Counted from the stretch's first letter, positions 8,501 to 16,109 are shown. The stretch is DNA of 16,109 nt from UBA5232 sp035370405 (GCA_035370405.1 DAOOVT010000014.1:1-16109); one strand, 5' to 3'. The notes: a model not told the origin generated them from the letters alone. Made by a program: numbers and translations.

Positions 8501-11399
8501 AGGGCAAACAAGGAATAAGGCTGCAGCAATAGATGTAAATACTGGTGTTGCAACGAATTTTAATCCGAACATTAGTGGTACTACATATGCCTTAGCTATA
8601 GGGGATGGGATAGTCTTTCTAGGAGGTGCTTTCTCATCTGTGGGTGGGAAACTTAGATCGGCCCTCGCTGCAGTTGATATGGTATCAGGTGCAGTGACAG
8701 ACTTTGTAGCAAACTTTAATAGGACAGTATGGACATTGCAATTGACTGGAAACATCTTGTATGTAGGAGGAATTTTCCATAGCACAACTAATGATACAGG
8801 AAGAACTAGGGTTGGAGCAATAGATACCGAAACAGGTCTAGCGACAAGCTTTAATCCAAATGCTAATGGTACAGTCTGGGGAATGGTTTTAAGAGATAAT
8901 GTCCTCTTTCTAAGAGGGGATTTCACCAATGTCGGAGGACAGACAAGGAATAGAATAGCAGCTGTAGATACTACAACAGGTTTAGCCACAAGTTTTAATC
9001 CAAATGTGAATGGAACAGTAAATGCAATGTTACTATCAGGAAATATCCTTTATGTGGGAGGTAGTTTTACGAGTATAGGAGGACAGAGTAGAAATAGGTT
9101 AGCAGCGATAGATATAACGACAGGGTTAGTGACAGGGTTTAATGCTAATGTAAATGGTCCAGTATTTAGCTTAAAAATAAATGGTGGAACTTTGTATGTA
9201 GGGGGAGATTTTACTACAATAGGAGGGCAGACAAGGAACAAGATAGGGGCAGTAGATGCAACCAGTGGGGCTGTAACAGATTTTAATCCAAATGCAAATG
9301 GTATAGTGCGAGCATTAGAGGTAGGTGATAATGTTTTGTATGTAGGAGGGGAATTCACAAGTGTTGGAGGACAAACAAGGAATAGGATTGCTGTTGTAGA
9401 TATGGCTACAGGATTAGCAACAAGCGTTGATTTGAATGCAAACAATATAGTAAGAGTATTACTACTGAAGGATACAACTCTTTACATTGGAGGAGATTTT
9501 ACTACAATAGGAGGTCAGACAAGAAATAAAGTAGCTACTATGGACACAACAACAGGAGGGATAACAAGCTTTAATCCTAGTGTGTATGCTAATGGTATAT
9601 TCTCTTTGCTATTGTATGGCAATGCACTCTATCTTGGTGGAGATATATGGTCTGTAGGTAGTACAAGAGCTGATTTCCTTGCCCCAATCGATATCACCAC
9701 CTCTAAGGTATTGGTGAAGAGACCTGAGCAATGGAGTACATGGTCAGAAGGAAGTATCATCAAGAACCTAAATAATGCTAATGATCATACTACATGGGTA
9801 GGTAATGGAGCTACAGTATCAGATGGTACTGTGACAAGAAGTGTAAAGTACTTCGAAGATGAGAATGAGAGTGTAGCAGGCAACACAACTAAGGTAGTAT
9901 CAACATCTTCAGGACAATATGTTCAATCAATAATTTCGTCATCAGATCTTTCTAATTACGATTATATAAGCATGTGGGTATACTCAAATCAAGTAGGTAC
10001 AAGCCTTAGAGTAAGCATAGGAGAAGATACTAGTAATCTAAAGAACAAAGACATAGTGATAGATGTAGCTAACACATGGCAGAAAATATATTGGGACATA
10101 TCAGGAATACTAATGTCCGAAAAAGATGGAATTACGACACTCCGAGTAACCAATCTCTCGAGTAGTAGTAACACCTTCTACATAGACAATATATCAGCAG
10201 AGAAACTACCTTCAAACAGCGAAGGCTATGAGATACAAAGTCCGGGAGATGATTACATACAATACAGGGTAATCTTCACAAATACAGATGGAATTTCTCA
10301 ACCAAAGGTGTCAGACATCTCCCTAGAGTACAATACAGACTATGGTTTAGAATACACAGATAGCAACACCATAAAGATGTATAATGGTAGCGGAAGTAGT
10401 CAATATTTAAAAATCAAAGCAACAAAAGGAGACACACAGTTTGTATCCAACATACCAGACAAAGGAGATGCCATAGCATTCTCATTCAATACAACAAATA
10501 GCATTATAAATGAGAACACAAAACTATTCTCAGTAAACAATTCAGGAACAGAAAAGATGTACATAGACGCATATGGTAATGTATATATCACAGGAGAAGT
10601 GATATCAGGAGGAGCACAATACTTAAAATTCTCTCCGACATATGCACAGACAGATGGTCTATCAGAAAGCAATAGCATATGGATAAACAAGACAAGTACC
10701 GGAGGAAACTTAGTGAAATTACAAAACAACTCAACAGACATGTTTGTAGTAAACAGTACAGGAGATGTATTGACACATGGTACAGTAGAGATAGAAGGAG
10801 GAGTATTAAAACTGGGAGACAATGGTAATATTCGATTTAACAGTGTGAGTGAAGAGGTAGAGATAAGCAAAGATGGAGGAAGTACATGGGTAAAGGTAGG
10901 AGGAAACAGCGGGAAGATTGTAATCTCAGCAGAATATGCAGGAGCGGTGTTAAGTGAAGATGGTACGGATAATATAGGGAATATGACATCGGACAACACA
11001 GGATCAACAGATAACTCAATGAACTATTACGAATGGACCAGTAGTGAAAGTACTCTAAATGACTATGATATAAGGGTAAGAATGGCTCTCCCATCAGATT
11101 TTGAAAGTTGGGGAAGTGGTGGAGTAACAGTACACTATGCTACAGAATCAGTATCAGCGACGAGCAACAAACTGAGTTTGTATATATTTGAGCAAAGCAA
11201 AACAACAGTAGATGCTCAGCAGGAAAACTTAGTATCCACCACTGCTGGAGTATGGGCAACATCAAAATTAAATGGAAGTGATCTGAATGAATGCACAGGT
11301 AGTGGAACACAGTGTATTTTAGACATTAAAGTATTCTCATCTTTGGATAACTATGTGAGGGTGGGAGACATAGTTTTAGAATATGTCCGCACATTGTAG
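5586..11399 (+). CDS. Giant secreted surface protein with 14 propeller blades (copy 1)
   Basis: A 1,937-residue predicted exported protein, not matched to a named gene. Residues 1-35 look like a signal peptide (basic start, hydrophobic core, end near MAYGA). Residues 36-714 are Gly/Ser/Thr/Asn-rich beta modules of the tail-fibre or adhesin kind, with LGIGTSSPTAKLDI at about 428-441. A segment TSLWSDxGTYTYL occurs at 223-235 and again at 388-400. Residues 715-1376 are 14 blades resembling delta-60 repeats. Residues 1377-1540 resemble a carbohydrate-binding beta-sandwich (WQKIYWDISGI, then FYIDNISAE), followed by a YIQYRVIFTNTDG segment. The rest is fibre-like. The C terminus (VLEYVRTL) has no LPXTG, membrane anchor or other sorting signal. 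Cysteines in the exported part mostly occur as close pairs, suggesting disulfides. Likely role: cell-surface binding or attachment, an inference from architecture. The start is fixed by an upstream in-frame TAA. Confidence 0.9.
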   Translation: MSKIDCLKLITVRITTIISCVFLLTITMGEMAYGAGTDTINVEGKIVRNDVGHEGMNVVTGSPACVVTGDSNDTCDFRVRYYSSSTGGTLYLTETFQNIEIGQYNGGFNISLGSGATTAGTYSNLSGMVKGEDTIYMEISFSPAGDETYTEIFGRMPLQSSAYAIKSKYSSGASSAFQFAQSSDPSGYTNPVAGMVYFDTTTNTLKIYNGSSWEKISSGAAGTSLWSDGGTYTYLTDTADSFSLGSSSYTPIGTKSYADYILGLTSNPVFSFDMPMDRLSVWGDKKQTGLTVLSSYGSSDSWPLVTFQSTSANFGSAVLNVVQGGTGKIATFYKGSTEAFTFGSDQTFLIGQRTGVPSSTSDRLYNVGGVLYWNGSSICTLASGCGVTSLWSDAGTYTYLNSTSDNLVLGGNSLATAKFFFDVTNGRLGIGTSSPTAKLDIAGDNSIIKNTFGDLTIMPAESLVVRANDTNPDNLQEWQNSVGAVLALINSSGYASFGGGGGTGNSVLSLGGNTGMISQINLESSGNIDVLNPTDGDLWWNGTELYFFDGDRNTNLLTGGKEEYIVYGLVSDNNYLSLSHNQNTYAMEAQGYVCVGGEEDANCTGGQWKNISEWGKVITDTGYLDWYTADKMSSNVNVNTGDIQLGSNKSYGIYTSEPIRTTGAKKYGDISWTEDLGSTGKISVLTRSGTPEQRYEYMTDSLVYSQELSPDGKTLYIGGEFRNIYEKNYGTAIPIDITTGEPVEGNCPNKMGGDVYASISDGNGGWYLSGAGIGVETVSGIHNYYDLIHIREDCSLDPDFGFDTGLYIYSLYLKDNVLYVGGDFTSIGGQSRNRLAAIDLATNSVTSFNPNVDGTIRTMVMSDNILYIGGSFTSVGGQARSKLAGIDITTGLVTNFSADANDVVYALQIRNNILYVGGSFTSIGGQSRNRLAGIDLTTGSVTSFNPNANNTVRAMILRDNILFLGGEFTNAGGQTRNKAAAIDVNTGVATNFNPNISGTTYALAIGDGIVFLGGAFSSVGGKLRSALAAVDMVSGAVTDFVANFNRTVWTLQLTGNILYVGGIFHSTTNDTGRTRVGAIDTETGLATSFNPNANGTVWGMVLRDNVLFLRGDFTNVGGQTRNRIAAVDTTTGLATSFNPNVNGTVNAMLLSGNILYVGGSFTSIGGQSRNRLAAIDITTGLVTGFNANVNGPVFSLKINGGTLYVGGDFTTIGGQTRNKIGAVDATSGAVTDFNPNANGIVRALEVGDNVLYVGGEFTSVGGQTRNRIAVVDMATGLATSVDLNANNIVRVLLLKDTTLYIGGDFTTIGGQTRNKVATMDTTTGGITSFNPSVYANGIFSLLLYGNALYLGGDIWSVGSTRADFLAPIDITTSKVLVKRPEQWSTWSEGSIIKNLNNANDHTTWVGNGATVSDGTVTRSVKYFEDENESVAGNTTKVVSTSSGQYVQSIISSSDLSNYDYISMWVYSNQVGTSLRVSIGEDTSNLKNKDIVIDVANTWQKIYWDISGILMSEKDGITTLRVTNLSSSSNTFYIDNISAEKLPSNSEGYEIQSPGDDYIQYRVIFTNTDGISQPKVSDISLEYNTDYGLEYTDSNTIKMYNGSGSSQYLKIKATKGDTQFVSNIPDKGDAIAFSFNTTNSIINENTKLFSVNNSGTEKMYIDAYGNVYITGEVISGGAQYLKFSPTYAQTDGLSESNSIWINKTSTGGNLVKLQNNSTDMFVVNSTGDVLTHGTVEIEGGVLKLGDNGNIRFNSVSEEVEISKDGGSTWVKVGGNSGKIVISAEYAGAVLSEDGTDNIGNMTSDNTGSTDNSMNYYEWTSSESTLNDYDIRVRMALPSDFESWGSGGVTVHYATESVSATSNKLSLYIFEQSKTTVDAQQENLVSTTAGVWATSKLNGSDLNECTGSGTQCILDIKVFSSLDNYVRVGDIVLEYVRTL
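7728..9713 (+). repeat. Fourteen propeller blades in copy 1 (144-bp period)
   Basis: Blades begin at residues 715, 766, 818, 866, 914, 962, 1010, 1058, 1107, 1155, 1203, 1251, 1299 and 1348. Most are exactly 48 residues with the pattern LYVGGxFTxxGGQxRNR, then AAIDxxTGxVTxFNPNANG, then a strand ending in DNI. Blades 1 and 2 are degenerate (51 and 52 residues), blade 7 lacks the FNPN motif, blade 8 has one extra residue and an altered loop, and blade 14 is partial. The pattern best resembles delta-60 (DUF5122) repeats, which form beta-propellers. Confidence 0.88.
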
Positions 11400-11696
11400 C
11401 AGAAATGTTTTCTTTAAGATAAAAAGCAACTAAATTAGCAGGTAATACATACCATCGCCAATATGGGGAAGAAAAGCTTTATATAGTCATGATTCTAAGC
11501 TTTGTAATTATAAAACTACAGATAGCTTTAGCTAATAGATACGAAGTGAATCCCATAGTTGGCCAGATACATCTATTCCAAAATCTCGCATATATCTTAA
11601 ACCTCTGTACATCGGTATTTTCTACCTATTAATACAGCTCAATAAAATTCTACAATACTGTCTGTAATCTCATAACCTTTTGGATAGGAAATCAGC
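11400..11696. other. Intergenic region between the giant genes, no gene seen
   Basis: This stretch is AT-rich with no convincing coding region on either strand. Only short open frames without recognisable motifs are present, including about 45 codons on the minus strand around 11500-11630. It contains one hairpin (listed separately). It is longer than the leuS-copy 1 gap and most of it has no counterpart there, so it probably holds unrelated or decayed sequence. The shared promoter block begins at its right edge. Confidence 0.5.
11473..11503 (+). terminator. Hairpin after giant gene copy 1
   Basis: AAAGCTT (11473-11479) and AAGCTTT (11497-11503) are perfect 7-nt inverted arms around a 17-nt loop, 73 nt after the stop codon. 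No T run follows, so it is at best a weak or Rho-assisted 3' end. Both arms contain the palindrome AAGCTT, so part of the match may be coincidence. Confidence 0.25.
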
Positions 11697-11706
11697 AGGA
11701 AAATCT

Positions 11707-11736
11707 TTGACACATTTGAATAAATTCACATATACT
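11707..11736 (+). promoter_or_regulatory. Sigma-70-type promoter of giant gene copy 2
   Basis: TTGACA (11707-11712), an 18-bp spacer and TATACT (11731-11736) repeat the copy 1 promoter. The spacer differs at three bases while both hexamers are unchanged. The second gene can therefore be transcribed independently of the first. Confidence 0.75.
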
Positions 11737-11797
11737 GTATAGATAGACATTACTGTCCTTGTTCTGTTGTGTCTCGTGTTTGGACAACTAAAACAAT
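11737..11797 (+). promoter_or_regulatory. Conserved leader without Shine-Dalgarno, copy 2
   Basis: This is the counterpart of the copy 1 leader, also 61 nt. Its five differences from copy 1 are all transitions and there are no indels. The in-frame TAA (11789-11791) before the ATG is kept, as is the absence of a Shine-Dalgarno sequence. Confidence 0.55.
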
Positions 11798-14700
11798 ATG
11801 AGTAAAACTGACTGCCTAAAACTAATAACCGTAAGGATTACAACAATAATCTCATGCGTATTCTTGCTGACAATAACCATGGGAGAAATGACATATGGGG
11901 CAGGAACAGACACAATTAATGTAGAGGGGAAGATAGTGAGGAATGATGCAGGCCATGAAGGAATGAATGTAGTAACAGGTTCTCCAGCATGTGTGGTAAC
12001 AGGAAATTCAAATGACACCTGTGACTTTAGAGTAAGATATTACTCTAGTGCAACAGGAGGAACTTTGTATCTCACCGAGACATTTCAGAACATAGAGATA
12101 GGTCAATACAACGGAGGTTTCAATATCTCACTTGGGAGTGGAACAACGACGGCAGGTACATACAGTAATCTGAGTGGGATGGTAAAGGGAGAGGATGTGA
12201 TATATATGGAAATATCATTTTCTCCAGCAGGAGACGGAACATACACAGAGACATTTGGAAGAATGCCACTTCAGTCATCAGCATATGCCATAAAGTCGAA
12301 GTATTCATCAGGAGCGAGTAGTGCATTTCAATTTGCACAATCATCAGATCCATCAGGATATACCAATCCAGTAGCAGGAATGGTTTACTTTGATACTACA
12401 ACGAATACATTAAAGATATATAACGGAAGTAGTTGGGAGAAGATATCGAGTGGAGCAGCAGGGACATCCTTGTGGAGTGATGGAGGAACATATACATATC
12501 TGACAGATACAGCAGATAGTTTTTCATTGGGATCATCAAGTTATACACCGATAGGGACAAAGAGTTATGCGGATTACATATTGGGATTAACGAGTAATCC
12601 GGTATTTTCTTTTGATATGCCAACGGATAGATTAAGTGTGTGGGGAGACAAGGAGCAAACAGGTCTGACAGTACTTAGTGGTTATGACTCTACAGATTCA
12701 TGGCCATTGGTAACATTTCAATCAACATCAGCAAATTTTGGGTCAGCGGTATTGAATGTGGTACAGGGAGGAACAGGAAAGATAGCGACATTCTACAAGG
12801 GAAGTACGGAGGCATTTACATTTGGAAGTGATCAGACATTTTTGATAGGTCAGAGGACGGGAGTACCATCGAGTACAAGTGATAGGCTTTACAATGTAGG
12901 AGGAGTGTTGTATTGGAATGGGTCATCGATATGTACATTAGCAAGTGGTTGTGGAGTTACATCATTATGGAGTGATGCAGATACATATACATACTTGAAT
13001 AGTACGAGTGATAACTTGGTATTAGGAGGAAATAGTTTAGCAACAGCGAAGTTTTTCTTTGATGTGACGAATGGGAGATTGGGAATCGGAACGAGTAGTC
13101 CTACTGCAAGAGTAGATATCAGAACTGATAGTCCAACTATAGGGAATGGTGTAGGTGATTTAACGATAATTGCTGTTGGGAAGTTTGTAGTGAAGGCTAG
13201 CGATGTAAATCCGGATAATTTGCAGGAGTGGCAGAATTCGGTAGGAGCTGTATTGGCATTGATAAACGGTAGTGGTTATGCAAGTTTCGGAGGAGGAGGT
13301 ACAGGAAATTCGGTGTTGTCTTTGGGAGGGAATACAGGAATGATATCTCAGATAAACCTAGAGAGTTCAGGGAACATAGATGTGTTGAATCCAACAGATG
13401 GAGATTTGTGGTGGAATGGAACAGAGTTGTACTTTTTTGATGGAGATAGGAATACGAATTTGTTAACAGGAGGTAAGGAGGAATACATAGTATATGGATT
13501 AGTGAGTGATGACAACTATTTGTCATTAAGTCATAATCAGAATACATATGCAATGGAGGCATATGGTTATGTATGTGTAGGAGGAGAAGAGGATGGTAAT
13601 TGTACAGGAGGGCAATGGAAGGATATTAGTGAGCTGGGTAAAATCACGGATACAGGATATTTGGATTGGTATACAGCAGATAAGATATCGAGCAATGTTA
13701 ATGTGAATACAGGAGATATACAGTTGGGGAGTAATAAGTCATATGGTATATATACATCAGAACCAATAAAAACAACAGGAGCAAAGAAGTATGGAGATGT
13801 ATCTTGGACAGAGGATTTAGGAAGCACAGGTAAGATATCGGTATTAACAAGGAGTGGTACACCAGAGCAAAGATATGAGTATATGACAGATTCTTTAGTA
13901 TATTCACAGGAGTTATCACCAGATGGGAAAACCTTATATATAGGGGGACATTTTACCAATATCTATGAGAAAAACTATGGAGGGGCTATCCCTATAGATA
14001 TAACCACAGGAGAACCAGTGGAAGGAAACTGTCCCTATGGAATTGGAGGGGGTATGCAGGCTTTAATTTCAGATGGCAATGGAGGGTGGTATCTGGGTGG
14101 TATTGATATTGGCATAGAAACAGTCAGTGGTATTCACAAGAGTGATGATTTGATCCATATAAGGGAAGATTGCAGTCTTGATCCAGACTTTAAGTTTGGC
14201 GTCGGTGGTGATGGGTCCTCTATATACTCTTTGTATCTCAAAGAGAATATACTCTATGTAGGAGGTTATTTTACCAGCATAGGAGGACAGAGTAGAAATA
14301 TGCTGGCAGCGATTGATTTAACAACAAACTCTGTAACTAGTTTTAATCCTAATGTTAGTTATTTCATTCAAGTTATGACTATGAGTGATAATATTCTATA
14401 TATAGGGGGCTCTTTTACAATTGTAGGAGGACAGACTCGGAATAGATTGGCAGGGATAGATATAACTACGGGCTTAGTAACAAGTTTTAATCCAAATGCG
14501 AATGGTACAGTGTATGCTCTTCAGATTAGGAATAATATCCTTTATGTAGGAGGTTATTTTACCACGATAGGAGGACAAAGTAGAAATAGGTTAGCAGGGA
14601 TAGATTTAACAACTGGCTTAGTAACAAGTTTTAATCCAGATGCGAATAATACAGTCTTGGTAATGGCTTTTAAAGATAATATTCTATATTTAGGAGGAGA

Positions 14701-16109
14701 TTTTACTACAATAGGAGGTCAAACTAGAAATAAGGCTGCGGCTATAGATGTAGGTACTGGTGCAATAACGGATTTTAATCCCAACTGTAGTGGGGGCGTA
14801 AACGATTTAGTGATAGGGGAAGATACAATCTTCTTAGGTGGTTATTTTACAGCAGTTGGTGGGGTGCCTAGGGGACATCTTGCTGCAGTCAGTATAGTAT
14901 CAGGAGCAGTGACAGACCTTGTAGCAAACTTTAGTGAGACAGTATGGACATTGCAATTGACTGGAAATATCTTGTATGTAGGAGGAGAGTTCCATAGCAC
15001 AAGTAATGATACAGGAAGAAATAGGATTGGAGCGATAGATACCGAAACAGGCTTAGCAACAAGTTTTAATCCGAATGCAAATAATATAGTCAGATCAACG
15101 ATTTTAAAAGATAACATTCTGTATGTAGGTGGTCAATTTACAAGCATAGGAGGTCAAGCAAGGAATAGAATTGCTGCTGTAGATACTACAACGGGCTTAG
15201 CAACAAGTTTTGATCCAAATGCAAATGGCTCTATATATGTGATGTTACTATCAGGAAATATCCTTTACGTGGCAGGTAATTTTACGAGTATAGGAGGACA
15301 GAGTAGAAATAGATTAGCAGCTATAGATATAACGACAGGGCTAGTAACAAGTTTTAATCCAAATGCAAATAATGCAGTCTGGACAATGATTTTAAAAGAT
15401 AATATTCTATATGTAGGAGGAGATTTTACTACAGTGGGAGGTCAGACAAGGAACTACATAGGGGCAATAGATACAACTACTGGGGCTGTAACAGATTTTA
15501 ATCCAAATGCAAATGGTAAAGTGGCTGCATTAGAGGTAGGTGATAATGTTTTGTATGTAGGAGGTCAATTTACAAACATAGGAGGTCAGACAAGGAACTA
15601 CATAGGGGCAATAGATACAACTACTGGGACTGTAACAGATTTTAATCCAGATGCAGATTGGATAGTGCAAGCACTGGAGGTAGGTGATAATGTTTTGTAT
15701 GTAGGAGGAGAATTCACAAATATAGGAGGTCTAGCTAGAGAGAAATTAGTAGCAATAGATACAACGACAGGCTTAGTAACAGGTTTCAATCCTAGTGCAG
15801 AAGGAGCCGATGTATACTCTTTGTTATCGTATGGCAATGTACTCTATGTTAGTGGAGTTTTATGGAGTGTAGGCGGTGCATATGTTAATTATCTTGCCCC
15901 AATCGATATCACCACCTCTAAGATATTGGTGAAGAGACCTGAGCAATGGAGTACATGGTCTGGAGGAAGTATCATCAAGAACCTAAATAATGCTAATGAC
16001 CATACAACATGGGTAGGTAGTGGAGCTACAGTATCAGATGGTACAGTAACAAGGAGTGTAAAGTACTTCGAAGATGAGAATGAGAGTGTAGCAGGCAACA
16101 CAACTAAGG
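11798..16109 (+). CDS. Giant secreted surface protein (copy 2), 3' end outside the window
   Basis: This tandem paralogue of the previous gene is open for 1,437 codons to the window edge with no stop or frameshift. By comparison with copy 1 about 500 C-terminal codons are missing. The ATG at 11798 has the same context, including the in-frame TAA nine bases upstream. The signal peptide differs at few positions (MTYGA for MAYGA). The N-terminal 712 residues are nearly identical to copy 1 apart from one island at about residues 437-470, and lack one Gly codon in a GGA run and one Val codon near residue 616. The 14 blades (713-1377) are collinear with those of copy 1 but more diverged. After residue 1378 near-identity returns (VKRPEQWSTW, then HTTWVG). 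The role is inferred as for copy 1: secreted or surface-displayed binding protein. Confidence 0.9.
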   Translation, partial: MSKTDCLKLITVRITTIISCVFLLTITMGEMTYGAGTDTINVEGKIVRNDAGHEGMNVVTGSPACVVTGNSNDTCDFRVRYYSSATGGTLYLTETFQNIEIGQYNGGFNISLGSGTTTAGTYSNLSGMVKGEDVIYMEISFSPAGDGTYTETFGRMPLQSSAYAIKSKYSSGASSAFQFAQSSDPSGYTNPVAGMVYFDTTTNTLKIYNGSSWEKISSGAAGTSLWSDGGTYTYLTDTADSFSLGSSSYTPIGTKSYADYILGLTSNPVFSFDMPTDRLSVWGDKEQTGLTVLSGYDSTDSWPLVTFQSTSANFGSAVLNVVQGGTGKIATFYKGSTEAFTFGSDQTFLIGQRTGVPSSTSDRLYNVGGVLYWNGSSICTLASGCGVTSLWSDADTYTYLNSTSDNLVLGGNSLATAKFFFDVTNGRLGIGTSSPTARVDIRTDSPTIGNGVGDLTIIAVGKFVVKASDVNPDNLQEWQNSVGAVLALINGSGYASFGGGGTGNSVLSLGGNTGMISQINLESSGNIDVLNPTDGDLWWNGTELYFFDGDRNTNLLTGGKEEYIVYGLVSDDNYLSLSHNQNTYAMEAYGYVCVGGEEDGNCTGGQWKDISELGKITDTGYLDWYTADKISSNVNVNTGDIQLGSNKSYGIYTSEPIKTTGAKKYGDVSWTEDLGSTGKISVLTRSGTPEQRYEYMTDSLVYSQELSPDGKTLYIGGHFTNIYEKNYGGAIPIDITTGEPVEGNCPYGIGGGMQALISDGNGGWYLGGIDIGIETVSGIHKSDDLIHIREDCSLDPDFKFGVGGDGSSIYSLYLKENILYVGGYFTSIGGQSRNMLAAIDLTTNSVTSFNPNVSYFIQVMTMSDNILYIGGSFTIVGGQTRNRLAGIDITTGLVTSFNPNANGTVYALQIRNNILYVGGYFTTIGGQSRNRLAGIDLTTGLVTSFNPDANNTVLVMAFKDNILYLGGDFTTIGGQTRNKAAAIDVGTGAITDFNPNCSGGVNDLVIGEDTIFLGGYFTAVGGVPRGHLAAVSIVSGAVTDLVANFSETVWTLQLTGNILYVGGEFHSTSNDTGRNRIGAIDTETGLATSFNPNANNIVRSTILKDNILYVGGQFTSIGGQARNRIAAVDTTTGLATSFDPNANGSIYVMLLSGNILYVAGNFTSIGGQSRNRLAAIDITTGLVTSFNPNANNAVWTMILKDNILYVGGDFTTVGGQTRNYIGAIDTTTGAVTDFNPNANGKVAALEVGDNVLYVGGQFTNIGGQTRNYIGAIDTTTGTVTDFNPDADWIVQALEVGDNVLYVGGEFTNIGGLAREKLVAIDTTTGLVTGFNPSAEGADVYSLLSYGNVLYVSGVLWSVGGAYVNYLAPIDITTSKILVKRPEQWSTWSGGSIIKNLNNANDHTTWVGSGATVSDGTVTRSVKYFEDENESVAGNTTK
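13934..15928 (+). repeat. Fourteen propeller blades in copy 2 (144-bp period)
   Basis: Blades begin at residues 713, 764, 819, 867, 915, 963, 1011, 1059, 1108, 1156, 1204, 1252, 1300 and 1349, matching copy 1 blade for blade. The same positions are irregular: degenerate blades 1 and 2, blade 7 without FNPN, blade 8 with FHSTSNDTG and one extra residue, blade 13 with one extra residue, and a partial blade 14. Blades 11 and 12 are almost identical over their first halves. Confidence 0.88.

Larger units (their letters stand above)
11698..13933 (+). repeat. Long direct repeat, second member (partner 5486-7727)
   Basis: Second copy of the promoter, leader and N-terminal half of the giant gene. 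By eye, 12722-12948 is identical to 6510-6736 over 227 bases. A second identical tract of about 220 bases precedes 13511, corresponding to the tract ending at 7301. Confidence 0.9.

Noticed and set aside
8360..8989. Long minus-strand open frame (209 codons), with similar ones at 9050-9445 and 10400-10999
   Set aside because: They lie antisense to the repeats and low-complexity coding DNA of the giant gene. The repeated codon pattern there is poor in antisense stops. The translations show only mirrored repeats and no family motifs.
7728..9713. Periodic repeats that could suggest a CRISPR array
   Set aside because: The 144-bp units are translated in frame as propeller blades with no short identical repeats separated by unique spacers, and no cas genes are nearby.
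5586..11399. Possible recoding of TGA as glycine or tryptophan
   Set aside because: The 1,937-codon frame contains no in-frame TGA, and Gly and Trp use GGN and TGG. The standard code explains every gene here.
11500..11630. Minus-strand stretch of about 45 codons between the giant genes
   Set aside because: It is short, lacks a convincing start and Shine-Dalgarno sequence, and shows no known motif. It could be chance or an unrecognisable remnant.
5486..13933. Mobile element or composite transposon bounded by the long direct repeats
   Set aside because: The repeats are coding sequence with promoters, no transposase or integrase is present, and no terminal inverted repeats or target-site duplications were seen. 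Simple tandem gene duplication suffices.

Overview
The window is from an AT-rich bacterial genome read with the standard code. All four complete protein genes end in TAA or TAG, and none contains an in-frame TGA. It holds a single-copy housekeeping block followed by two very long tandem surface-protein genes, all on the + strand. Three things recall small-genome Candidate Phyla Radiation (Patescibacteria) lineages: the Rho and LeuRS sequences, the weak or absent Shine-Dalgarno sequences, and the giant secreted protein built from delta-60-like propeller blades and tail-fibre-like modules. That placement is an inference; no marker here settles the taxonomy.

Positions 1-5409 hold the housekeeping block. 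rho encodes transcription termination factor Rho. It is followed by a membrane-anchored peptidase with two LysM domains and an M23 domain, which is a peptidoglycan hydrolase. Next come tRNA-Ala with anticodon CGC and no encoded CCA, and then leuS (leucyl-tRNA synthetase). Intergenic spaces are short and carry small hairpins and plausible sigma-70-type promoter elements.

Positions 5410-16109 hold two head-to-tail paralogues of about 1,940 residues each, with start codons 6,212 bp apart. The first (5586-11399) is complete; the second (11798 to the window edge) is open to the end and lacks about 500 C-terminal codons. Each has a copy of the same promoter (TTGACA, 18 bp, TATACT) and a near-identical 61-nt leader without a Shine-Dalgarno sequence. 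Each encodes a signal peptide, about 680 residues of beta-rich modules resembling tail fibres or adhesins, and a run of 14 propeller blades (canonical repeat 48 residues). A carbohydrate-binding-like beta-sandwich follows; the complete copy then has a further fibre-like C-terminal region.

The pair is the most unusual part of the window. Fourteen blades in both copies suggests two seven-bladed propellers in tandem. The copies are mosaic: tracts of more than 200 identical bases lie next to a short island of strong divergence and a moderately diverged propeller. This suggests gene conversion acting together with diversification, as expected for surface proteins used in binding or recognition. 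The ligand and cell-surface attachment mechanism cannot be read from the sequence.
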